Part shown: in pieces, positions 47,862-56,343 of the stretch | Layout: the number at the start of each line of letters is the position of its first letter | Position numbering within the stretch: position 1 is the first letter of the stretch | Source: Trileptium ribeirensis | Taxonomy: Eukaryota; Nematoda; Enoplea; Enoplida; Thoracostomopsidae | DNA: 64,000 nt | Direction: 5' to 3' | NCBI GenBank assembly: GCA_030248225.1 | Contig: JASANE010018609.1 | Location: forward strand, 1-64,000 | Translations under genes and position numbers: made by a program | Notes under the pieces: model-generated | The model's input: only the letters and a program-made list of their open reading frames with translations | Told to the model about the DNA's origin: nothing | Databases searched by the model: none

Positions 47862-50800
47862 TTAAGCGGAGCGCCGACCGAGCACAACAGCCTGAGGTGC
47901 AAAACGAACTTTTTTACTGTTGGTGCAGGTGACGGCTGACCCCAGATGAGGCTTCAAATGCTGAGACGCTATGTCGAAGGCGCGCCGCAGGTCCGATCGC
48001 TTGACCGTTGGATTAGGTTCAAAATGACGAATCGATTGGAACTGGATGAAAGCAAGGCGTCCCGTACCGAAAAATTTTACCGCGAGTGAGTTATGTGGTT
48101 GTTTCAGAGACGATAGTTCCGTTTTTGCTGACGAGGTAACGAGTGCAGGCCACCATGGCCAATTCCGCATTTTCGCCAGAATCACCGTGCCTTCTTTTAT
48201 CTGTTCGTCGTGACCGATATTAATGTCGCTCTGCTCACGGAGAGTGTCGCTCGAAGAAGTTGAGGGTGCGGATGATGTGTTTGTGCCATCTTGATCAATT
48301 AGAAAGGCAGGTTTAATGCGGTCGAGGCTTACTCGATCATCACCGTTTTGACATTTGACGACAACGGTTTTATCATCCCGATCTAGTACCTCGTACGGAC
48401 CGTGATAACGCGGTTGTAGAGTGTTTTTAATGGAGTCGTCACGTATCCATACGTGTTTGGCGATTTTAATGTTCGTCGGCACGTAACATTGTTTGTTGTG
48501 GTGACGCTCAGGAGCATTAAGACGGCGGATGCCGGAAAATAGTCGTATTTTGAAATCGTGTTCTGACGCTAACTGTTTAGTCGACGTTGGCGTAAAATAA
48601 TGGTGTGGCAAATCAATACCGGATCCAAACACCATTTCACATGGAGCAAAACCTTTATCGTTGAGGCTCGTGCGAATTCCAAGCAAAACGAGAGGAAGTG
48701 AGGCTGTCCATGTAGCGGAAGAACAATGAGCACGCAATCCGTTTTTGAGCGTACGATGAAAACGTTCAACAGCGCCGTTGCATGCTGGATGATATGCTGT
48801 CGTTCGACGGCGTTCAATTCCTAGTTGCTCCATGAGGGATGACCATAACGCAGATTCGAACTGCGTGCCGCGATCGGATATCAGAACACGCGGAACGCCG
48901 AATCTGCTTATCCAACCGGAGATGAGCGCCTCTGCCACTGACTCAGTAGTAATGTCGGAGATGGGAATTGCTTCGGGCCATCTAGTAAATCGATCGATAA
49001 TGGTTACCAAGTAACGCTTGTCATTCGAAGACGGCAACGGACCAACAATGTCAATGTGCACCGTGTGGAAACGTCCAGTTGTTGGGATTGTTCCGACTGC
49101 AGCCTTTGTGTGTCGTACCACTTTGCTCCGTTGGCATTCGATACACTCACGGCACCATGTCTTGACGTCACGATTCATGTTTGGCCAAATGTAGCTGTGG
49201 GAGATGCTGCTGAGAGTTGCGCGCGAACCAAGATGGGCGAGGTTGTGCACCGATTTGAAAATGTTGAACCGCATTTCCGTGGGAACGTACGGGCGCAGTT
49301 GCGAAGTGGAAGCATCACAGTAAACCGTCTTGCCGTCGATAACGAAACGCTTGATTGGCAAATTGGTTGCTTGTATAAACCGTATGAGGGTAGAATCAGC
49401 GGCTTGAGCATCAGCCAGTTGACTGTCGAACGCAATTGAAATAGTGCACACAGGACGAGAGAGAGCGTCAGCCACGACATTGTCGGCGCCTGCAACGTGC
49501 TCGATGTTGCAACCGAACTCTGAGATGAAGGACAACCATCGAGACTGCTGTGCGGAAGGATTCGCCATCGAGAGAGCGTTCACGAGTGGCTTGTGGTCGG
49601 TGCGCACGGTGAAATCGGAGCCGAGAAGCCACGGGAAGTGCTTTAGGGCTTTGTAGATTGCCAGAAGCTCCCGGTCGAATGCGGATTTGCGGGATTCCAG
49701 CGGTGTTAGCTTCTCCGAGTAAAATGCTAACGGCTCTGCGTTGCCATCGACCACTTGGTTGAGGACAGCGCCCACGGCGGCGCCGGACGCATCAGTAACC
49801 AGTTGAAGTCGACCTGCGGGGTTGGGGAACGAGAGCTTCACCGCGGCAGCAACGGCCGATTTGAGTGCTTCGAATGCCTGGCGGCTGTCGTCCGACCAGG
49901 TTAAACTAAAGTTGCCTTTACCAGCTTTACCCCGTATCAGGTCGGTGAGAGGAGCGGCGATCCTTGAAAATCCCGGAATGAATCGGTGGTAGAAGCCGGC
50001 CATGCCCAGGAAACCGCGCAGGAGCTTCGTTGTTTCCGGGCACGGATAGTCGAGGATGACCTTGACCTTGGACGGTATAGGCCGGACGCCGTTTGTATCG
50101 ACCTCTACCCCGACGAAGTTGACTTTGGGGCTGAACAAAACGCACTTGTCCGGGCGAAGGCGGAGACCGTGGTTGTTGAGGCGGGTGAGGAGCGTTTTGA
50201 GGTGCTGCAGATGCTCGTCGTTTGAGCGGCTGGCCACCAGGATGTCGTCCAGATAGACCTTGACAAACGGTAAATCACCCAGGACCGAGTCCATAAGCCG
50301 CTGGAAGGTTTGAGCGGCGTTGCGAAAACCGAAAAACATCCGCCTGAACAGGAACAGGCCGAACGGAGTTGTGACGGCCGTCTTAGGTTGGTCCTGAACC
50401 GCCACAGGAATCTGCGTATAGGCGCAGACGAGGTCCAGCTTCGAGAAGACAGTCGCCCCGTGAAAATCGCCGGAGAGGTCCGTGAGGTTTGGCATCGGAT
50501 AACGATCGGGAACCGTTTGACGATTGAGCTTTCGGTAGTCACCAGTCGGGCGGTAGGGAGTTTTGGGATCCGCCTTTGGGGCCATGTGTAAAGGTGACGC
50601 GTAAGGGGATTCACCACGATAAACGATGCCTTGCTGCTCCCACTCGGAGAAAACCCGCTTTGCGATCGCCAGCTTTTGTCCATCAAGGCGACGTGGGCGG
50701 TCGAAGCACGGCGGTCCCGTGGTAACGATGTGGTGTTCGATGCCGTGGAGAGCCGGCGAGAAGGCATCGATCGGCTCGAAGATGCTCGGGAATCCGCGGA

Positions 50801-51356
50801 GGAGCTGCTTGATCCTGGTTGTCTCAGCAGGTATGTCGACTCGAACGCCCGATGGTATCGATTCGGGCTTCGTGGTTGTCGCGCAACAGGCCGCAGGAGG
50901 CTTTGCGGTTGCTGCCGGGACCAGGCGGTTGTTGACGCAGTCGACCGCGAACCCGTAGTGCCGGAGGAAATCCTGGCCGAGGATCGGATGGGCGACGTTT
51001 GCGACGTAGAAAGTCCAGCTGAATTGCTGATCAAAGCCCGCAAGCCGGAAAGTTAAGTTGCACGTACCTTTGATCTCGACCGGCGTACCGTTGACTGCGG
51101 TGGCGTCGACCGGGTGTTTGTGGAAGGTAGTGGTGTTCGGCGCTTGTAAGGGGTGCAGGAACGAAAGCGAACTCCCGCTATCGGCAATGAAGCGCCCGAC
51201 CGAAGTTGCATCGATGAACACAGCGTTGACAGCCCCACCGCTTGCTGGCACGGCGGTGGGGGCTACTCGTTTCCCGGACCGCTGGCGGGGCCGGACTCCG
51301 CGTTGAATGTGCAGAATTGGGGCCCTTGACATCGTTGTGCATTGGCCCCGAACTTC
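47862..51356 (-). CDS. pol: Gypsy Pol: protease, reverse transcriptase, RNase H, integrase and C-terminal PWWP
   Basis: Numbering is from the first Met (51332; 1156 residues); the frame opens at 51356. Protease: DSGSS at 51-55 and HPILGQDFL. Reverse transcriptase: about 225-400, with catalytic YLDD at 360-363. RNase H: TDAS at 513-516, the E in DREL, TDHKPL and VVADALSR. Integrase: zinc finger H696, H700, C730, C733; catalytic D761, D820 and E856 with 35 residues between the last two; GPY/F module at about 972-1010 ([10 protein letters not shown]). After a Ser/Thr-rich linker, residues 1046-1107 form a PWWP domain: [18 protein letters not shown] then [12 protein letters not shown]. By comparison with LEDGF, the three methyl-lysine cage positions are filled (M1055, W1061, F1087). 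Integrase thus carries its own probable chromatin reader. Pol is in the -1 frame relative to gag. Confidence 0.96.
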   Translation of the reverse strand, partial: EVRGQCTTMSRAPILHIQRGVRPRQRSGKRVAPTAVPASGGAVNAVFIDATSVGRFIADSGSSLSFLHPLQAPNTTTFHKHPVDATAVNGTPVEIKGTCNLTFRLAGFDQQFSWTFYVANVAHPILGQDFLRHYGFAVDCVNNRLVPAATAKPPAACCATTTKPESIPSGVRVDIPAETTRIKQLLRGFPSIFEPIDAFSPALHGIEHHIVTTGPPCFDRPRRLDGQKLAIAKRVFSEWEQQGIVYRGESPYASPLHMAPKADPKTPYRPTGDYRKLNRQTVPDRYPMPNLTDLSGDFHGATVFSKLDLVCAYTQIPVAVQDQPKTAVTTPFGLFLFRRMFFGFRNAAQTFQRLMDSVLGDLPFVKVYLDDILVASRSNDEHLQHLKTLLTRLNNHGLRLRPDKCVLFSPKVNFVGVEVDTNGVRPIPSKVKVILDYPCPETTKLLRGFLGMAGFYHRFIPGFSRIAAPLTDLIRGKAGKGNFSLTWSDDSRQAFEALKSAVAAAVKLSFPNPAGRLQLVTDASGAAVGAVLNQVVDGNAEPLAFYSEKLTPLESRKSAFDRELLAIYKALKHFPWLLGSDFTVRTDHKPLVNALSMANPSAQQSRWLSFISEFGCNIEHVAGADNVVADALSRPVCTISIAFDSQLADAQAADSTLIRFIQATNLPIKRFVIDGKTVYCDASTSQLRPYVPTEMRFNIFKSVHNLAHLGSRATLSSISHSYIWPNMNRDVKTWCRECIECQRSKVVRHTKAAVGTIPTTGRFHTVHIDIVGPLPSSNDKRYLVTIIDRFTRWPEAIPISDITTESVAEALISGWISRFGVPRVLISDRGTQFESALWSSLMEQLGIERRRTTAYHPACNGAVERFHRTLKNGLRAHCSSATWTASLPLVLLGIRTSLNDKGFAPCEMVFGSGIDLPHHYFTPTSTKQLASEHDFKIRLFSGIRRLNAPERHHNKQCYVPTNIKIAKHVWIRDDSIKNTLQPRYHGPYEVLDRDDKTVVVKCQNGDDRVSLDRIKPAFLIDQDGTNTSSAPSTSSSDTLREQSDINIGHDEQIKEGTVILAKMRNWPWWPALVTSSAKTELSSLKQPHNSLAVKFFGTGRLAFIQFQSIRHFEPNPTVKRSDLRRAFDIASQHLKPHLGSAVTCTNSKKVRFAPQAVVLGRRSA
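51263..51356 (-). promoter_or_regulatory. gag-pol overlap (-1 frame)
   Basis: Gag ends at TAG (51263-51265). The pol frame is open from after a TGA at 51357-51359, giving about 94 nt of overlap. Pol is one base back relative to gag, as in -1 frameshifting elements. I find no classical X-XXY-YYZ heptamer in register; the nearest are G/C-runs around CAAGGGCCCCAA. The first pol ATG (51332) lies inside the overlap, so internal initiation is another option. Confidence 0.75.
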
Positions 51357-52672
51357 TCATGATACCAGCACACCCCCGGCGTTCGTTGACGTGATTGAGA
51401 CCGTGGCCGGCGTCGTTGATCACCGTGGCGGCCACCGCGATAGTTGTTGTTCGCTCGTTCTGGCGACCTCCGATTGCTTGAGCCGCTGCGGTAGGACAGC
51501 CTGCGGACAGCTGCTGCCAGGTCGCTGATTTGCTGCTGGATCGAGGCCTGCCAGGGATCTGTCGTCGTCGGTGTTGAGCCTGAACGAGGAGCTCGATTGA
51601 CCTGGCTGACCAACGCCGGATCGGCCATCTCCATCATGGTGTCGGCGATGCGAGCCAACTGCTCGAGGGAGACGTTGTCCATTGAAACCAGCGTCAGCCG
51701 GATTTGCTCGGGGAGGATCTCGAGGAAGCGCAGGCGGACGAGATCCTGACTATTCGGAGCCAGCTCGAGGAGTTCGCGGAGGGCGCTCGATGGTTTGCGT
51801 CCCTTGAGGTCCTTCTCGGCGAGGAGCTTGCGGAGCCGCCGGTTGTCGCTGTCGGCGTAGTAGTTGATCAGCGTCCGCTTGAGTTCGCCATAGCCCGCGT
51901 TGAGGTCGACCCCCGACTCGTGGACGAGCGCGTTGTCGATCACCCGAAGGACGTTTCGCTTCTTGAGGTCGTCGTCGATTGAACCGAGGATTTGTTCGAC
52001 CTGGTTGAACCACGACTGCGGTGTCTTCGGGTTGAACTGCGGCAACTGATAGAATTGACCTGCGGTAGCGCTCGGCTGTGGTCGTTCGATTTGACTTGGT
52101 CCAGCGTTGTTTTGAAACTGAACTATGGCCAGCTGACTGTGTGCCAATTGCAGGACATCAGGCCCGAATGGAGTGAGCTCCGTGATCATCTCGTCCCGCG
52201 TCGGTGGCATAACGAACGCCTTGTCACTTGCCTTGAGGAGTTGTAGCATCCCGGCCAGCGTGTCCTTGGTTTGTTGCGACAGATTGACCGGCCCTGGATT
52301 ACGCTCGACGCCGCCGATGACCAGCAGGACCCGTAGGCAGGTTGCCTGTCGTCGACCGAGACCTTGACCCGAGCAACCAGGGAGATGAAAACCGATGAAA
52401 CTGAGGAACCCCGGATTGACTGTACCTGTGACCAGCATTCTCGACCGTCGCCACTTGCTTTGACCGGAGCCCTTGAATCGACCATTTGATCCGGAAACAA
52501 CAGCGACCGTTGACCAGGGGGCTTCGACTTGAGGAACCTCGGGTACCGCGACCGTGTCCAGGACCGTCGAGGTCCGGACCATAGGAGACCTGAGAACCGC
52601 CAGTGCCAGCGCGAAAAGGACCGGCAGGACCCGAAAGAGGGAAGGCCGGCGTGCCCGCGTCGGGTTCACCAT
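51263..52672 (-). CDS. gag: Gypsy Gag with N-terminal hydrophobic leader and 2A-like motif
   Basis: I choose the ATG at 52672, the first codon after the 5' LTR (469 residues); in-frame Mets at 52702 and 52699 lie inside the LTR. Numbering from 52702: an Arg-rich start is followed by a hydrophobic stretch at about 22-38 ([13 protein letters not shown]), like a signal peptide or anchor. At 123-138 comes [16 protein letters not shown], matching the 2A ribosome-skipping consensus except for Gly in place of Asp. The Gag core follows (WFNQVEQIL, then [12 protein letters not shown] and [14 protein letters not shown]), as in CsRn1-type Gags. An Arg-rich region and a finger C445-x2-H448-x9-C458-x5-C464 end the protein. 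The last spacing is wider than I remember for CsRn1. If the 2A motif works, core Gag would start with Pro138. Confidence 0.94.
   Translation of the reverse strand: MVNPTRARRPSLFRVLPVLFALALAVLRSPMVRTSTVLDTVAVPEVPQVEAPWSTVAVVSGSNGRFKGSGQSKWRRSRMLVTGTVNPGFLSFIGFHLPGCSGQGLGRRQATCLRVLLVIGGVERNPGPVNLSQQTKDTLAGMLQLLKASDKAFVMPPTRDEMITELTPFGPDVLQLAHSQLAIVQFQNNAGPSQIERPQPSATAGQFYQLPQFNPKTPQSWFNQVEQILGSIDDDLKKRNVLRVIDNALVHESGVDLNAGYGELKRTLINYYADSDNRRLRKLLAEKDLKGRKPSSALRELLELAPNSQDLVRLRFLEILPEQIRLTLVSMDNVSLEQLARIADTMMEMADPALVSQVNRAPRSGSTPTTTDPWQASIQQQISDLAAAVRRLSYRSGSSNRRSPERANNNYRGGRHGDQRRRPRSQSRQRTPGVCWYHEKFGANAQRCQGPQFCTFNAESGPASGPGNE
52656..52671 (-). promoter_or_regulatory. Primer binding site, tRNA-Trp type
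   Basis: One base inside the 5' LTR boundary the minus strand reads TGGTGAACCCGACGCG. Eukaryotic tRNA-Trp 3' ends predict TGGTGACCCCGACGTG, so 14 of 16 positions match. The CsRn1 clade is reported to use tRNA-Trp. The site overlaps the gag start codon (A-TGG). Confidence 0.8.
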
Positions 52673-52954
52673 TGTAATTAGTTTATAATCACTTATCATC
52701 AATTGTCAATGATTTTACTTTCAATTACCTTCAGTCAGGCTTCTCTTCAATCGGCACGCTGTTGTGGTCGTTGAGTCTTTGGGCGTCGATTGAGGAATCA
52801 TCTATCGTCACGACGTACGGCAGTTGATCAAGTGAATAATGACTGGTAGTCGAGATCACGAACGCCTTATATAGTCTATTGTCTTTGCTAACGTATATAA
52901 TTTGCATAGGCAAATTGTTAGCATTAATTTGCATATCAAATTATTAGCATTACA
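52673..52954 (-). repeat. 5' LTR of the Gypsy element
   Basis: 282 bp. On the minus strand U3 begins TGTAATGCTAATAATTTG and carries a direct duplication with the POU-type octamer ATGCAAAT twice (52927-52934 and 52900-52907). These are followed by a TATATAAG box at about 52865-52873. Transcription would start roughly 30 bp later. It differs from the 3' LTR at about 52798, 52808 and 52936. Confidence 0.95.
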
Positions 52955-53087
52955 CATATTATCCAGGAGGTGATAAGTTATAACATTTTATTTAAAAAAA
53001 AAAAACAAATAACAAAAAACCGACAAAAAAACCCTCACCAAAAAAACCCCCAAAACGAGGCGGGCGGGGAGCAACCATGACAAAATT

Positions 53088-53190
53088 CTTTTTTTGGTTG
53101 TTCCCACTGCAGCCCCAGTCGAAGAATATCAAAATCAGCGGGATCCCTTCATGGACTAGCAAGTCACACTTAGAGATAAGCATTCGTTTC
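53088..53190 (-). pseudogene. Possible second fragment of the WHEG-type transposase family
   Basis: On the minus strand one frame reads LLVHEGIP and, soon after, FFDWGCSGNNQKKNFVM. This resembles the WHEG(I) and D-N-C-x-x-Q-N-K-N segments of the family seen at 63420-64000, with a deletion between them. An A/C-rich stretch at 52990-53060, possibly error-prone, adjoins it. The match is short. Confidence 0.3.
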
Positions 53191-53202
53191 ACATCGAAGA
53201 GA

Positions 53203-53954
53203 ATCAGCCAGTTCCGGCCCTAATGGCATATAAAATTATTTAATAGGAATTTTTGAAAATTTTAGGTCCCATAAGCTCAAGATCGATAAAAATGTCACAA
53301 ATATGACCCTAATGCATATTTCCTACACCGATACGAAGTCCTGAAGTGAACTAGAATTAAAATTAGAGGTATATATTTAAAATTGACAATTTTCAAGCTA
53401 GTGGGTCATAACCAAAAAGATCCATGGCAAATGAAATCTTGTTCATAGGCAAGCGGAGACTCAATCTGTAAATATATATAAATCACCAACCAAGATAAGC
53501 GAACCAAAGAATACCATCATAAATGATTAGGAAAGTTTAAATTCGGTTCACATGCCACAGTTTGTGTCCGGGAACTGATAGAACATGTTCATCAGCGTCG
53601 GCACAAAATTTTGGCGGGGTGGCACCCACGGATTACGGGCATCGACCCGGCTGATGGATGTGACTGCTGCCAGTTAAAAAAATTTTTTTACATCTATGAA
53701 TTAGAGTACACATTTTCACATATATTTTAATATTTATTTAATATATATTGTACGGCTTTTGCAGAACTTGTCATAGGATACCCAAAACAGGCGGCATCGC
53801 TTCTGGTACTAAATAGGACGTCTTACCAGCAAAGGGCGAGCTTTGACCCCAACACTTTACAAACTCCTTTCTCGCAATGACACGACGGATGCATCCATCC
53901 GACTGTGGGCATATTCCCACATTTATCACGCTCAAATAACCAAGGTCCCTTTAC
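53203..53954. other. Non-coding interval; nothing recognised
   Basis: AT-rich DNA with no exon, RNA gene or repeat I can support. Confidence 0.4.
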
Positions 53955-53960
53955 CATGAT

Positions 53961-54060
53961 AGCCCGTATTCTTAAGTGAGAATAGGATAAATTTCCTCGT
54001 AGATAGGTCATACATATATCACCTGTGGGAAACGGTTACCCTCGTTTAGGAATACGAGCC
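53961..54060. mobile_element. Tiny MITE, 100 bp
   Basis: The left end agcccgtattcttaagtgag pairs with the inverted right end ggctcgtattcctaaacgag. Direct repeats catgat and catgac flank it (53955-53960 and 54061-54066), a worn duplication of 5 or 6 bp. The superfamily is not clear. Confidence 0.6.
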
Positions 54061-54066
54061 CATGAC

Positions 54067-54636
54067 GTAAGGTTCGCTCTTACTCATTCGATCAACATAT
54101 TACAGCCATTATGCATGAATCGGAGAAGCAGTGAGGCGTCAGAGCGAAGCAGCAACGACGCGTGATGCTAGCCGGAGTAGGGCAGCGTTCTTAGCACCGT
54201 GCTGCTTCTTGGCTTTTCAAGAACCGGTGCGATGGTTCGCTAAGCTACGTAGATTCTTTCAAACCCACTGAAACGAAAACAAAACGCTATTCTTTTCTAA
54301 ATCAATATTATATCGTTTAATCCAGAGCTCTTAATTCTCGCCTGTACGGCACTACCGTTCACACTCTACCTCGACGTCAAAAATATACAGCTACCGGTGG
54401 ACCTTTGTTGCCTCTCCTGGAGCCTCAAAAATGCATAATAATAAAATAGATTCGAACATAAAAATAACGCACCGCCCTGTAACTTGATCCCACACCGTAA
54501 AAGATAAACAACAATATATACAGCGTATTGGGCGAGGCTTTCCGAGCTGCCGAAAACCCGATTTGCCACCATGCCAGCCACCGACAATCGCCACGACAAA
54601 AACATAGAGAAGCTCTTAAATAACAATTCAGACTGG
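54067..54636. other. Non-coding interval; no gene recognised
   Basis: A 142-codon minus frame (54366-54794) overlaps the start of the 142-bp array and resembles no protein family. It contains several hydrophobic runs but no context to support it. Confidence 0.35.
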
Positions 54637-56343
54637 TTATTATAAATACATTCATCCAAAGGTTGGCAACGCCGCCCTCTAACCTCGTAAAGCCGTCGGC
54701 GTACACCTACCCGGAGAGCGCGAATAATTTTAACCATTACAACAAAATTACAAAGTCCTAAACAAAAATTGGGTCCGAGGAATAATACATTCATCCAAGG
54801 ATTGGCAACCCCGCCCCCTAACCCCTAAAGCCGTCGGCGTACACCTACCCCAAGAGCGTGAATAATTTTAACTATTATGTACAACAAAATTACAAAGTCC
54901 TAGACAAAAATTGGGTCCGAGGAATAATACATTCATCCAAGGATTGGCAACCCCGCCCCCTAACCCCTAAAGCCATCGGCGTACACCTACCCCAAGAGCG
55001 TGAATAATTTTAACTATTATGTACAACAAAATTACAAAGTCCTAAACAAAAATTGGGTCCGAGGAATAATACATTCATCCAAAGGTTGGCAACCCCGCCC
55101 CCTAACCCCCTAAGGCCGTCGGGGCGCACCTACCCCAAAAGCGTGAATAATTTTAACCATTATGTACAACAAAATTACAAAGTCCTAGACAAAAATTGGG
55201 TCCGAGGAATAATACATTCATCCAAGGATTGGCAACCCCGCCCCCTAACCCCTAAAGCCGTCGGCGTACACCTACCCCAAGAGCGTGAATAATTTTAACC
55301 ATTATGTACAACAAAATTACAAAGTCCTAGACAAAAATTGGGTCCGAGGAATAATACATTCATCCAAGGATTGGCAGCCCCGCCCCCTAACCCCTAAAGC
55401 CGTCGGCGTACACCTAACCCAAGAGCGTGAATAATTTTAACTATTATGTACAACAAAATTACAAAGTCCTAAACAAAACTTGGGTCCGAGGAATAATACA
55501 TTCATCCAAGGATTGGCAACCCCGCCCCCTAACCCCTAAAGCCGTCGGCGTACACCTACCCCAAAAGCGTGAATAATTTTAACCATTATGTACAACAAAA
55601 TTACAAAGTCCTAAACAAAAATTGGATCCGAGGAATAATACATTCATCCAAAGGTTGGCAACCCCGCCCCCTAACCCCCTAAGGCCGTCGGGGCGCACCT
55701 ACCCCAAAAGCGTGAATAATTTTAACCATTATGTACAACAAAATTACAAAGTCCTAGACAAAAATTGGGTCCGAGGAATAATACATTCATCCAAGGATTG
55801 GCAACCCCGCCCCCTAACCCCTAAAGCCGTCGGCGTACACCTACCCCAAGAGCGTGAATAATTTTAACCATTATGTACAACAAAATTACAAAGTCCTAGA
55901 CAAAAATTGGGTCCGAGGAATAATACATTCATCCAAGGATTGGCAGCCCCGCCCCCTAACCCCTAAAGCCGTCGGCGTACACCTAACCCAAGAGCGTGAA
56001 TAATTTTAACTATTATGTACAACAAAATTACAAAGTCCTAAACAAAACTTGGGTCCGAGGAATAATACATTCATCCAAGGATTGGCAACCCCGCCCCCTA
56101 ACCCCTAAAGCCGTCGGCGTACACCTACCCCAAAAGCGTGAATAATTTTAACCATTATGTACAACAAAATTACAAAGTCCTAAACAAAAATTGCATCCGA
56201 GGAATAATACATTCATCCAAAGGTTGGCAACCCCGCCCCCTAACCCCCTAAGGCCGTCGGGGCGCACCTACCCTGTGAGCGCGAATAATTTTAACCATTA
56301 CAACAAAATTACAAAGTCCTAAACAAAAATTGGGTCCGAGGCA
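54637..56343. repeat. Minisatellite, twelve units of 142 bp with a four-unit higher-order repeat
   Basis: Units carry aataatacattcatccaa, ggcaaccccgccccctaa, agccgtcggcgtacacctac and attacaaagtccta; starts at gggtccgagg are spaced 142-143 bp. The block from 55053 is repeated almost unchanged 569 bp later (from 55622), that is, four units. The first and last units share a private variant (gagcgcg with ccattacaac, lacking the tatgt of inner units). Confidence 0.95.

Larger units (their letters stand above)
47565..52954 (-). mobile_element. Complete Ty3/Gypsy LTR retrotransposon, CsRn1-like, with PWWP domain and 2A-like leader
   Basis: The element is 5390 bp and reads on the minus strand. It is bounded by TG...CA LTRs of 282 and 283 bp that differ by two substitutions and one small indel. 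The 4-bp target duplication CATA lies at 47561-47564 and 52955-52958. The primer site, gag and pol are all in place and intact. A 4-bp duplication, a tRNA-Trp-type primer site and a Cys-His-Cys-Cys Gag finger are the published features of the CsRn1 clade. The low LTR divergence and open frames indicate a recent insertion that could still be active. Extra modules are described under gag and pol. Confidence 0.95.

Noticed and set aside
50105..51043. 312-codon minus frame inside pol
   Set aside because: A shadow of pol in a GC-rich stretch; Ser/Arg-rich with no domain.
54366..54794. 142-codon minus frame with hydrophobic runs, considered as a membrane protein
   Set aside because: It runs into the 142-bp array, has no known relative and no expression context.
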